Shown: piece by piece, positions 26,864 through 34,621 of the stretch | Layout of the letters: the number at the start of each line of letters is the position of its first letter | Position numbering within the stretch: the stretch's first letter is position 1 | Assembly (NCBI GenBank): GCA_963700105.1 | Contig: CAVOWL010000004.1 | Coordinates: 992,001-1,056,000, forward strand | Origin: CAVUWL01 sp963700105 | GTDB lineage: Bacteria; Actinomycetota; Thermoleophilia; Solirubrobacterales; 70-9 | Direction of reading: 5' to 3' | Length of the DNA: 64,000 nt | Program-made: the position numbers and the translations under genes | Notes under the pieces: model-generated | What the model was told of the DNA's origin: nothing | The model's database searches: none | The model's input: the letters and a program-made list of their open reading frames with translations, nothing else

Positions 26864-28558
26864 TCAGGTCTCCTGGTAGAGCGGTCCGTCACCGCCCTCG
26901 GGAAGGGTGAGGCGCCCACCCTTGGCGGTGATCGCCCCACACTGCACGCAGTTGGACGCCGTCACGTGAACGTCTACCTCGCTGGCGGCGGCCTCGAGCT
27001 GCTCCTCGGGAATCTCATAGACCTGCGCCGGGCACATCGAGACCCAGGTCTGGGCGATCTCCCGCGGCACCCGGGTCTGGATTCGAACGTGGTTGGGCGC
27101 ATCGTCGCGGGTCGCATTGCCGGAGAGAAAGACGGAGTCGAGCTTGTTGAAGGTGAGCTCGTTGTCGGGCTTCAGGTACATCTCGGAGGCTCTGCCGATT
27201 TCCATCTCGTTCTCGGCGTCGTCGTCTTGCTTCCAGTGCCCGCCGGGGAAGTTTCCTTTGGTCACGGTCATCGCCGAAGCGATCGCCCCGCCGAGGAAGA
27301 ACCCCTTGGAAAAGGGCTGGCGCATGTTGCGCGATTCATAGAGGTCCTTCTCGATCTGCGAGTTATGGACCTTCTCATCGTAGGCCTCGAAATTGACCGA
27401 TTCCTGCTTGAGCGCATCGACGATCGTCTCCGCCGCGTAGATCCCAGCGTGCATCGCGTAGTGGATCCCCTTCAGGGTCGGGACGTTGACCATGCTGGCG
27501 GCATCGCCGGCGATCAGCATGCCCGGCACGGCGAGGCGCTTTGGCATCGCAAAATAGCCGCCGGAGGGCAGCGTCTTGGCCCCCCAGGCGATTCGCTTAC
27601 CCCCCGCCAGGATATTCTTGATGAAGGGGTGGGTCTTCATCAACTGCAGGGCATCGTGGGCGCTGAAGGTCGCGTCGGTGTAATCGAGCCCGACGACCAG
27701 GCCGATGCTGACCTTGTCCTCGCCCATCGGGTAGATGAAGCTGCCGCCGAACTCGTTGTATTTGGGCGACTTTCGCAGCGGCCAGCCCATCGTGTGCAGG
27801 ACCCGGTCAAGCGGCTTGGGAACTTCCCAGATCTCTTTTACCCCGAGCTCCCAGCGCATCGGATCGGCGCCGTGCAGGTCGAAGTAGTCATACGCCGCGT
27901 AGGTCAGGTGCCCGACCGTGCCCTCGGCCAGCACGGTCGCCCTGGCGAGGACGTCGGAGCCGGGCTCAAAATTGCCCAGCTCCTGACCGTCCTTGCCGCG
28001 ACCACGGTCCCCCGAGCGCACTCCCTTGACCACCCGGTCCTCGACCAAGAGCTTGGTCGCGGCGGTCTCAGAGAGGATGTAGACGCCGGCCTCCTCGGCT
28101 TTCTCGGAGAGGAAGCGTCCGAGTTTTGCGACCGAGGTGACGTAGTTGCCGTGATTGCGAAAGCCCGGCGGCGCGGGTTTTACCGGGATCGCCGCCTTTG
28201 GGGTGAGGATGTAGACGGCGTCCTTTTTGACCTCGCCCCAGACCGGCCAATCGGACTTGTCGAGATCGGGAAAGAGCTCTTCCATCGCCGAGGGCCGCAT
28301 GTTGGCGCCGGAGAGAAGGTGGGCACCCGCGACTTTTCCCTTCTCGATCACCGCGACCGGAACTTCGCCAAGCTTCTCGGTCAGCTCCGGCTCGTTCTCG
28401 AGCAGCTGCATCAGCTTGTTCGCGCAGGCCAACCCGGCCGGTCCGCCGCCGACGATCGCGACCCCGACCTCGATCCGATCGGACTCGGGATCGGTTGGCG
28501 GACCGATTACTTCCGCAGGGTCAAAGGGCGGCGGAAACTCGCTCGGTGCAATTGGCAT
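26864..28558 (-). CDS. Electron-transfer flavoprotein:quinone oxidoreductase (variant iron-sulfur site)
   Basis: A 564-residue membrane-associated flavoenzyme passing electrons from ETF to quinone. VAIVGGGPAGLACANKL binds FAD near residue 33, the family's GANMRPSAMEELFP and MPKRLAVPGMLIAGDAASMVN segments are present, and the C-terminal ferredoxin-like domain ends in PEGGDGPLY. Of the four cluster Cys, C509, C537 and C540 are present, but the fourth position (543) is Ile in CVQCGAI. The 4Fe-4S cluster may therefore be a 3Fe type, differently ligated or lost. It follows etfB and etfA in the same direction. Confidence 0.9.
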   Translation of the reverse strand: MPIAPSEFPPPFDPAEVIGPPTDPESDRIEVGVAIVGGGPAGLACANKLMQLLENEPELTEKLGEVPVAVIEKGKVAGAHLLSGANMRPSAMEELFPDLDKSDWPVWGEVKKDAVYILTPKAAIPVKPAPPGFRNHGNYVTSVAKLGRFLSEKAEEAGVYILSETAATKLLVEDRVVKGVRSGDRGRGKDGQELGNFEPGSDVLARATVLAEGTVGHLTYAAYDYFDLHGADPMRWELGVKEIWEVPKPLDRVLHTMGWPLRKSPKYNEFGGSFIYPMGEDKVSIGLVVGLDYTDATFSAHDALQLMKTHPFIKNILAGGKRIAWGAKTLPSGGYFAMPKRLAVPGMLIAGDAASMVNVPTLKGIHYAMHAGIYAAETIVDALKQESVNFEAYDEKVHNSQIEKDLYESRNMRQPFSKGFFLGGAIASAMTVTKGNFPGGHWKQDDDAENEMEIGRASEMYLKPDNELTFNKLDSVFLSGNATRDDAPNHVRIQTRVPREIAQTWVSMCPAQVYEIPEEQLEAAASEVDVHVTASNCVQCGAITAKGGRLTLPEGGDGPLYQET

Positions 28559-28589
28559 CTGGACTCCTTTGCAGCGGCTGAGACTCGGC

Positions 28590-29564
28590 TCAGCCGCCCT
28601 TTTTTGCCTTGATTGCCTCGGTCAGCTTGGGCAGGATCTTGTGCAGGTCGCCGACCACGCCGAGGTCGGAGAACTCAAAGATCGGGGCGTTTTGGTCCTT
28701 GTTGATCGCCAGGATGTTCTCTGAGCTCTGCATCCCGACCTTGTGCTGGATTGCTCCGGAGATACCGGCTGCCAGGTAGAGCTTGGGGGCAACCGTCTTG
28801 CCGGTCTGGCCGATCTGCGCCGCGTAGGGGTACCAGCCCGCGTCGACAACCGCCCGGGTGGCGGCAACTGCGCCGCCCATCGACTCCGCCAGTTCCTCGC
28901 AGAGTTTGAAACCCTCGGCGGCGCCGAGGCCGCGGCCGCCACCCACCAGGATGTCGGCGTCCTCGATGTTTACGTCGGCGCCGCGCTGCTCACCGCGCTG
29001 GACCATCTTCGCCTTGGAGGACCAGGGCGAGAGCTCGACCTCGACCTCGATCAGCTCGGCGCTGCCGCCGCTCTCTTTGAGGTCAAAGGCATTGAGGCGC
29101 CCGATGATGATTCCCGGCTCACCGACGTAGCCGACGTCGGCGATCTGGGAGTCCTGCAGGATCGGGCGCTCGGCGACCAGCTTGCCGTCTTGGACCTTGA
29201 CCTCGGTCACCTCCATCGTCACGCCGGCGTTCAGCCGCGCCGTCAGCCCGGCGCCAATCTCAAAACCGAGCAGGCCCCCGCCAAACAGCGCGTAGCTGAA
29301 ATCGTTCTCTGAAATCACCTTGGCCATCACGTCGACGATCGGCTGGGCCAGACCCTCGGGGACCGCTTTGGCGCGGTAGACCTTGGCGGCGCCGTAGTTA
29401 CCAAGCGCCACGCAGGCCTCATCGCTCGCCTCCCCGACGACAACCGCGGCTGCCTCGCCGCCCAGCTCGGCGGCCAGCTTGGCCGCCTCAGAGATCGCCC
29501 CTAGGGAGTTCTTGTTGAATTTGCCCTCGTCGTCATGAAGTGCGTAAACCAGGATGCCGGCCAT
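28590..29564 (-). CDS. etfA: Electron transfer flavoprotein alpha subunit
   Basis: A 324-residue FAD-binding subunit. The C-terminal signature reads GGRGLGAAEGF, then GQTGKTVAPKLYLAAGISGAIQHKVGM and INKDQNAPIFEFSDLGVVGDL, the conserved FAD site. It receives electrons from acyl-CoA dehydrogenases. It begins immediately after the etfB stop. Confidence 0.97.
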   Translation of the reverse strand: MAGILVYALHDDEGKFNKNSLGAISEAAKLAAELGGEAAAVVVGEASDEACVALGNYGAAKVYRAKAVPEGLAQPIVDVMAKVISENDFSYALFGGGLLGFEIGAGLTARLNAGVTMEVTEVKVQDGKLVAERPILQDSQIADVGYVGEPGIIIGRLNAFDLKESGGSAELIEVEVELSPWSSKAKMVQRGEQRGADVNIEDADILVGGGRGLGAAEGFKLCEELAESMGGAVAATRAVVDAGWYPYAAQIGQTGKTVAPKLYLAAGISGAIQHKVGMQSSENILAINKDQNAPIFEFSDLGVVGDLHKILPKLTEAIKAKKGG

Positions 29565-30356
29565 CTAGATCAACTTCCTCTCGTCGAGCCAGGCGACGAT
29601 CTTTTCGACCGTCTCGTTTGTGTCCTCGTCCTCGATGATCTCCCCGGCCTGCTTGGCGGGCGGCGGGTTGAGCGCGAGGACCGCCGTCTTTGAGCCGGAC
29701 TCCCCGACCATCGCCGAGTCGATCCCGACGTCGGCATTGGCCTTTGCATCCAGCGGTTTTTTCTTTGCCCCCATGATCGCCTTGAGGCTCGGGTAGCGCG
29801 GCTCATTGATCGCGTCACCGACGCTGATCACCGCCGGCAGCTCGACCTCGACGGTGTCGTATCCGTACTCGGCCTGGCGCTCGCAGCGCAGCTTGCCGTC
29901 GGTGATGTCGATCTTGATCACCTGGGTCAGTGAGGGCATCTTCAGGTGATCGGCGACCACGGCGCCGATCGTGTAGCACTCGCCATCATCGGATTGCTGA
30001 CCGAGCAGGACGAGATCGGGACTCTCGGCCTCCAGCACCTTGGCCAGCGAGTAGCCGGTCGCGCAGACGTCAGAGCCGGCCAGGGCATCATCGGAGAGAT
30101 GCACCGAGCGATCGGCGCCCAGCGCGACCGCCTTGTGGAGGGCGCGGACGGCCGAACCGGGACCCATCGTCACTGCCACCACCTCCTCGACCGGGATCGC
30201 GCCGCCCTCCTTGATCTGCATGGCGGCCTCGATTGCGTGGGTGTCGAAGGGGTTCAGGTTCTTCTCGCCGCTTCGGTCCAAGCGCATCGTGTTGGGGTCG
30301 ATGCGCTTTTGGACGGCGGCGTCCGGAACCTCCTTGACCAGGACGCAGATCTTCAA
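29565..30356 (-). CDS. etfB: Electron transfer flavoprotein beta subunit
   Basis: A 263-residue subunit binding AMP. It starts MKICVLVKEVPDAAVQKRID with TTG 30356 and an AAGGAGG ribosome site seven bases away. The recognition loop region ends in EINEP-like DAINEPRYPSLKAIMGAKKKP, a family hallmark. It heads the etfB-etfA-ETF-QO transcript, behind a palindromic operator overlapping its -10 box. Confidence 0.96.
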   Translation of the reverse strand: MKICVLVKEVPDAAVQKRIDPNTMRLDRSGEKNLNPFDTHAIEAAMQIKEGGAIPVEEVVAVTMGPGSAVRALHKAVALGADRSVHLSDDALAGSDVCATGYSLAKVLEAESPDLVLLGQQSDDGECYTIGAVVADHLKMPSLTQVIKIDITDGKLRCERQAEYGYDTVEVELPAVISVGDAINEPRYPSLKAIMGAKKKPLDAKANADVGIDSAMVGESGSKTAVLALNPPPAKQAGEIIEDEDTNETVEKIVAWLDERKLI

Positions 30357-30378
30357 GTTCTAGCCTCCTTGGGCTGGT

Positions 30379-30396
30379 TGACTGACCAGTCAGTCA
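30379..30396. promoter_or_regulatory. TetR-type operator upstream of etfB
   Basis: TGACTGACCAGTCAGTCA has two perfect 8-base arms around a central CA. This is the form of sites bound by FadR/PaaR-like TetR repressors of fatty-acid breakdown. Its first base on the minus strand is the last base of the TAGACT -10 box. Confidence 0.65.
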
Positions 30397-30401
30397 GTCT
30401 A
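30396..30401 (-). promoter_or_regulatory. -10 box of the etf operon
   Basis: TAGACT on the minus strand (TANNNT) directly abuts the operator. It would give a start near 30389 and a short leader with an AAGGAGG ribosome site. A convincing -35 is not visible. Confidence 0.45.
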
Positions 30402-30422
30402 TCCATTCGGCGGCGGAAGTCG

Positions 30423-30848
30423 TCATTCCCCGCCAGCGTGGCGCTCGGTGGCGCGCTCGCGGATGAACTCGACGATCTCATCGGTGCCCGCGCCGGGGGT
30501 GAAGACCTCGGCGACTCCGAGTCGCTTCAGCTCGGGGATGTCTTCGGCCGGAATCGTTCCCCCGACCGTGATCAGGACGTCGTTGACCCCCTGCTCGGCG
30601 AGCAGCTCGACCACCCGCGGCACCAGGGTCATGTGGGCGCCGGAGAGGATCGAGAGGCCAACCGCATCGGCGTCCTCTTGGATCACCGTCTCGGCGATCT
30701 GCTCGGGCGTCTGGTGAAGGCCGGTGTAGATCACCTCCATGCCGGCGTCGCGCAGCGCCCGGGCGATGATCTTGGCGCCGCGGTCGTGGCCATCCAAGCC
30801 GGGCTTGGCGACGACGACGCGGATCTTGCGGGCGGTGGTGGCCTCCAT
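30423..30848 (-). CDS. Cobalamin-binding small subunit of an acyl-CoA mutase (IcmB-like)
   Basis: A 141-residue B12-binding domain. KPGLDGHDRGAKIIARAL carries the DxHxxG motif whose His replaces the lower base of adenosylcobalamin; LSILSGAH and VGGTIP are the other cofactor loops. The size matches the free small subunit of Streptomyces isobutyryl-CoA mutase (about 136 residues). The partner large subunit is directly upstream. Confidence 0.88.
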   Translation of the reverse strand: MEATTARKIRVVVAKPGLDGHDRGAKIIARALRDAGMEVIYTGLHQTPEQIAETVIQEDADAVGLSILSGAHMTLVPRVVELLAEQGVNDVLITVGGTIPAEDIPELKRLGVAEVFTPGAGTDEIVEFIRERATERHAGGE

Positions 30849-30861
30849 CGGCGCGCGAACC

Positions 30862-30992
30862 CTAGAACACCGGCGACTCGGTGTAGGTCCCGAAGACCTC
30901 CTGCAGCGCCGCGATCATCTCGCCCTCGGTGGCCCGGGCGCGGGCCGCCTCGATGATCGAGGGCATCAGGTTTTGCTCACCGGCGGCCACCT
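30862..30992 (-). pseudogene. Out-of-frame C-terminal end of the mutase large subunit
   Basis: Reading GTGGCCGCCGG onward in a different frame gives VAAGEQNLMPSIIEAARA and then EVFGTYTESPVF with a TAG stop at 30862-30864. This is the expected C-terminus of the mutase large subunit and joins the main frame after its LAELKR. Loss of two bases (for example one CG of CGCG) near 30990-30995, or gain of one, explains the break. Confidence 0.85.
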
Positions 30993-32512
30993 CGCTTTAG
31001 CTCGGCGAGCGCCGCGGCCACGGCGCCCCCATCGCGTTCGGCGCGGGTTGCGCCGATGCGCTCCACCTGGCGCCGTTCAAAGGCCGGATCGATCCGCAGA
31101 ATCGAGGTCTCCTCCTCCCCCCCGGTGAAGTCGTTTACGCCAACCACGATCCGCCGGCGCTGGTTGAGTTCAGCCTGAAACCTGAAGGAGGCATCGGCGA
31201 TCTCACGCTGGGGAAAGTTCTGGCGGATCGCCTCGACCATCCCGCCGATCTGATCGATGCGAGCGAAGTACCCATAGGCCGCGCTCTCCATCTCATCGGT
31301 CAGTTTCTCGACGAAGTAGGAGCCGCCGAGGGGGTCCGCCGTGTTGGGGACGCCGGACTCCATCGCGATGATCTGCTGGGTGCGCAGGGCCACCCGCACC
31401 GCCTCCTCGGTGGGCAGCGCAAGCGCCTCATCGTAGGAATTTGTGTGCAGCGACTGGGTGCCGCCGAGGACCGCTGCGAGCGCCTCGATCGAGGTCCGCA
31501 CGACGTTGTTGAGCGGTTGCTGAGCGGTCAATGAGACGCCCGCGGTCTGGGCATGAAAGCGAAGCCGCAGCGACTCCTCGCGGCGCGCACCGTAGGTGTC
31601 GCGCAGCTCACGCGCCCAGATCCGGCGCGCCGCCCGGTACTTGGCGATCTCCTCGAAGAAATCGATATGGGCGTTGAAAAAGAAGGAGAGGCGGGGAGCG
31701 AAATCGTCGATATCGAGGCCCCGCTCGAGCGCCCGCTCGACGTAGGTGAAGCCATCCTTAAGCGTGAAGGCGAGCTCCTGCTGGGCGGTCGAGCCAGCCT
31801 CGCGGATGTGGTAGCCCGAAATCGATATCGGGTGCCAGCGCGGCATCTTTTGCGAGCACCACTCGACCATGTCGGTGACCAGCCGCAGCGCCGGCTCGAT
31901 TGGAAAGCACCACTCCTTCTGGGCGATGTACTCCTTGAGGATGTCGGTCTGGATCGTCCCCGCCAGCCCCTGCGCCGCGACGCCCTGCTCCTCGCCGATC
32001 AGGACGTAGAAGGCGAGCAGAATCGCCGCCGGGGCGTTGATCGTCATCGAGGTGCTGACCCCGCCCAGGGGGATCCCGGCAAAGAGCTCGCGCATGTCAT
32101 CGAGGCTGTCGACTGCGACCCCCTCGCGTCCGACCTCACCGAGGCTGCGCGGGTGATCTGAGTCATAGCCCATCAGGGTGGGCATGTCGAAGGCGGTCGA
32201 GAGCCCGGTCTGGCCCTGGTCGATCAGGTAATGAAAACGGCGGTTTGTCTCCTCGACGGTGCCGAAGCCGGCGAACTGGCGCATCGTCCAAAGCCGGCCC
32301 CGATACATCGAGGGATAGGGGCCGCGGGTGAAGGGGTATTCGCCCGGGCGCCCGATCCGCTGATCGCGATCGCCATCCTCTGGGGCCGAGTAGAGGGGCT
32401 CGATCGGGTGCCCGGAGATGGTCGAGAACTCGGCCTCACGTTGGGGCTCGGTCGGCGGGGGCTGCACGGGGGAAATCGCGGCAGGCTGCTTGGCTCGCGG
32501 TTTGACCCCCAT
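30977..32512 (-). CDS. Isobutyryl-CoA-mutase-like large subunit, frameshifted near its end
   Basis: A 511-residue adenosylcobalamin-dependent mutase catalytic subunit (about 550 if the frame is repaired, against about 566 in Streptomyces IcmA). The substrate barrel shows GPYPSMYRGRLWTMRQFAGF, FDMPTLMGYDSDHPRSLGEVG and GTIQTDILKEYIAQKE. Methylmalonyl-CoA mutases have Tyr and Arg at two substrate contacts; isobutyryl-CoA mutases have Phe80 and Gln198. This protein has Phe80 and Gln198. It should therefore interconvert isobutyryl- and n-butyryl-CoA, or similar branched acyl-CoAs, rather than methylmalonyl-CoA. The frame ends early at GGRR. The start appears leaderless. Confidence 0.85.
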   Translation of the reverse strand: MGVKPRAKQPAAISPVQPPPTEPQREAEFSTISGHPIEPLYSAPEDGDRDQRIGRPGEYPFTRGPYPSMYRGRLWTMRQFAGFGTVEETNRRFHYLIDQGQTGLSTAFDMPTLMGYDSDHPRSLGEVGREGVAVDSLDDMRELFAGIPLGGVSTSMTINAPAAILLAFYVLIGEEQGVAAQGLAGTIQTDILKEYIAQKEWCFPIEPALRLVTDMVEWCSQKMPRWHPISISGYHIREAGSTAQQELAFTLKDGFTYVERALERGLDIDDFAPRLSFFFNAHIDFFEEIAKYRAARRIWARELRDTYGARREESLRLRFHAQTAGVSLTAQQPLNNVVRTSIEALAAVLGGTQSLHTNSYDEALALPTEEAVRVALRTQQIIAMESGVPNTADPLGGSYFVEKLTDEMESAAYGYFARIDQIGGMVEAIRQNFPQREIADASFRFQAELNQRRRIVVGVNDFTGGEEETSILRIDPAFERRQVERIGATRAERDGGAVAAALAELKRGGRR

Positions 32513-32518
32513 GGCAAA

Positions 32519-32524
32519 AGTCTA
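32519..32524 (-). promoter_or_regulatory. Candidate -10 box for leaderless mutase transcript
   Basis: TAGACT on the minus strand lies six bases before the mutase ATG and overlaps the stop codon of the HAD gene. No ribosome site is visible between it and the ATG. Confidence 0.4.
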
Positions 32525-33322
32525 GATGCGCGGCGCCGAGCGCCACGCGGCGAGGCGGCGAGGCGGCGGGCGGCGGTGGGCCAAAAAGCGCGAACCTCCG
32601 AGGCCGGCCAGCGTAGCTGCCAGGGTCACGGCCACGGCGAGGAGGCGGCGTCCGAGGCGCTCAAAGCGCATCGTCTGCCAGCCTTCCCGCCGGGCGATCT
32701 CGGCCAGGGCGGGATCGGGGTTGACGGTGACCGGATGCCCGACCGCGCCCAGCATCGGCAGGTCAGAGATCGAATCCGAGTAGGCGTAGGAGGCGGCGAG
32801 ATCGATCTGGTGCCCGGCGGCGAAGGCCAGCATCGCCTCGACCTTGCCCTGGCCGTAGACGAAGGGGCCCTCGAAGCGGCCGGTGAAGTTGCCCTCCGCA
32901 TCGACCTCATAGCGCGTCCCGATCCCACCCTCCATCCCCAGCACCTGGGCCAGCAATGAGACGACGCCGTTGCCGGCGGCGCTGACGATAAAGGTGGCGC
33001 GCCCGGCGTCTTGATGGGCATGAACGCGCTCGAGCATCTGCGGGTAAATGCGCGGCAGGATCGCCGCCAAGACCTCCGGGCCCATCCGATCGATCGTCTT
33101 CTCCGGAATCCCCGTGATCAGCTCGCGCGCGGTGGCAAGCACCGCGGCGGTGCGCTGGTCGGTGGTCCCCCGCAGGCGGTAGCGCAGGTGCTCAAGGCCC
33201 CACCTGGTGAGCTGGCCCCGTCCGAGGATTCCCCGCCGCATCGCAACCCGGGCAAACTGCATCCCACTCGACCCCGCCATCAGGGTCTTGTCGAGGTCAA
33301 AAAATGCGGCGCCGCGGCTCAA
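32522..33322 (-). CDS. HAD-IB family phosphatase (SerB-like) with C-terminal membrane segment
   Basis: A 266-residue HAD hydrolase. FFDLDKTLMAGSSG is motif I (nucleophile Asp), FIVSAAGNGVV motif II, and AYSDSISDLPMLGAVGHPVTVNPD motifs III and IV. After residue 220 comes one hydrophobic segment (LLAVAVTLAATLAGL) and an Arg/Pro-rich tail, so it may be membrane-tethered. Relatives include phosphoserine phosphatases and lipid-phosphate HADs; the substrate is unknown. It overlaps the thiolase stop by four bases. Confidence 0.8.
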   Translation of the reverse strand: MSRGAAFFDLDKTLMAGSSGMQFARVAMRRGILGRGQLTRWGLEHLRYRLRGTTDQRTAAVLATARELITGIPEKTIDRMGPEVLAAILPRIYPQMLERVHAHQDAGRATFIVSAAGNGVVSLLAQVLGMEGGIGTRYEVDAEGNFTGRFEGPFVYGQGKVEAMLAFAAGHQIDLAASYAYSDSISDLPMLGAVGHPVTVNPDPALAEIARREGWQTMRFERLGRRLLAVAVTLAATLAGLGGSRFLAHRRPPPRRLAAWRSAPRI

Positions 33323-34506
33323 ACCGAGCCGTTTACCTCGATCACGATCGCGTCGCCCTGGCCGCCGCCAGAGCAGATCGCGGCGACGCCAAGGCCGCCG
33401 CCACGCCGACCGAGCTCATGGATCAGGGCACCGACGATGCGCGCCCCCGAAGCGCCGATCGGATGGCCGAGGGCGATCGCGCCACCGTTGACGTTGACCT
33501 TCTCCTCGTCGATGCCGAGCATCCGCACCGAATTGATCGCGACCGAGGCAAAGGCCTCGTTGATCTCCCAAAGGTCCACCTGCTCGGGGCTCTTGCCGAT
33601 CTTCTCAAGCGCCTGGCGGGCGGCATTTGCCGGGGTCCTCGCCAGGTAGGCAAAGTCATCGGCAACGGCGCCGTAGGAAAGGACGCGGGCAAGCGGCGTG
33701 TGGCCCTCGCGCTTGGCCCACTCCTCTGAGGCGACGATCAGCGCCCCGGCGCCATCGTTTACGCCCGGGGAGTTGCCGGCGGTATGGGTCGCGTCGGCTC
33801 CGCCGACCGCTCTCAGCTTGGCGAGCGTCTCGAGGTTGGTGTCGGGTCGGATCGCCTCATCAACCTCGACCGTGCTCTCGCCCTTTCGCGACTTGATCGT
33901 GACCGGGGCGATCTCCTCGGCGAGGCGACCGGCGTCGGTGGCCGCGGCGGCGAGGCGGTGGGAGCGCTCGGCGAAGCGATCCATATCAAGGCGGGTGATC
34001 TCCAGCTCGTTGGAGACCTCGCTTGCCTCATCGATCATCTGCTTATGGGTGAAGGGATTGGTGAGGCCATCGTGGGTCATCGCATCGATCGCACTGACGT
34101 CGCCCATCCGAAAGCCAAAGCGAGCGCCGGGAAGCAGGTAGGGAGCCTGGCTCATCGACTCCATGCCGCCGCTGACCGCGACCTCGCTGTCGCCGGCTCG
34201 GATCGAGAGATCGGCGATGCCCACCGTGCGCATCCCCGAGGCGCAGACCTTGTTGACCGTTTCAGAGGGGACCTCCTTGGGGATACCGCCCTTGATCTGG
34301 GCCTGGCGCGAGGGAATCTGTCCCTGCCCCGCCTGCAGAACCTGGCCGAAGACGACCTGCTGGACCTGCTCGGGATCGACTCCGGAGCGCTCCAGCGCAG
34401 CCTCGATCACGCGGCCGCCGAGGTCGGTGGCGTCAAGCGATGCGAGGCTGCCGCCCATCTTCCCGAAGGGAGTGCGAGCGGTTCCGAGGATCACTGTGGG
34501 GGGCAT
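33319..34506 (-). CDS. Acetyl-CoA acetyltransferase (thiolase)
   Basis: A 395-residue thiolase. VCASGMRTVG holds the acyl-accepting Cys (about residue 89), NVNGGAIALGHPIGASG the catalytic His (about 350) and CSGGGQGDA the second Cys (about 380). It cleaves or condenses acetoacetyl-/3-ketoacyl-CoA at the end of beta-oxidation. It heads the HAD-mutase-etf direction and is divergent from the leucyl aminopeptidase across 115 bases. Confidence 0.93.
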   Translation of the reverse strand: MPPTVILGTARTPFGKMGGSLASLDATDLGGRVIEAALERSGVDPEQVQQVVFGQVLQAGQGQIPSRQAQIKGGIPKEVPSETVNKVCASGMRTVGIADLSIRAGDSEVAVSGGMESMSQAPYLLPGARFGFRMGDVSAIDAMTHDGLTNPFTHKQMIDEASEVSNELEITRLDMDRFAERSHRLAAAATDAGRLAEEIAPVTIKSRKGESTVEVDEAIRPDTNLETLAKLRAVGGADATHTAGNSPGVNDGAGALIVASEEWAKREGHTPLARVLSYGAVADDFAYLARTPANAARQALEKIGKSPEQVDLWEINEAFASVAINSVRMLGIDEEKVNVNGGAIALGHPIGASGARIVGALIHELGRRGGGLGVAAICSGGGQGDAIVIEVNGSV

Positions 34507-34609
34507 CTACTGCCTTTCTTGGTTGGAGTTATTGAGAGCTCTGGGTCCGGTACCCGGGCCCCGGATCGGGACGATAGCGCCAGGCCGCCGCCAGGCGCCG
34601 AGGAGCGCA

Positions 34610-34615
34610 TAGACT
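34610..34615 (+). promoter_or_regulatory. Candidate -10 box for leaderless pepA transcript
   Basis: TAGACT ends six bases before the aminopeptidase ATG; no ribosome site intervenes. Confidence 0.4.
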
Positions 34616-34621
34616 CGCCGG

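Noticed and set aside
26855..26866. GCCAG/CTGGC stem just after the ETF-QO gene as a terminator
   Set aside because: Stem of five pairs and no U-tract.
26816..28612. 598-codon plus-strand frame opposite the ETF-QO gene
   Set aside because: Shadow of a well-supported gene; no domain, and the composition follows the reverse codons.
30977..32512. Annotation of the mutase as methylmalonyl-CoA mutase
   Set aside because: The two substrate-determining residues are Phe80 and Gln198, the isobutyryl-CoA-mutase pair.
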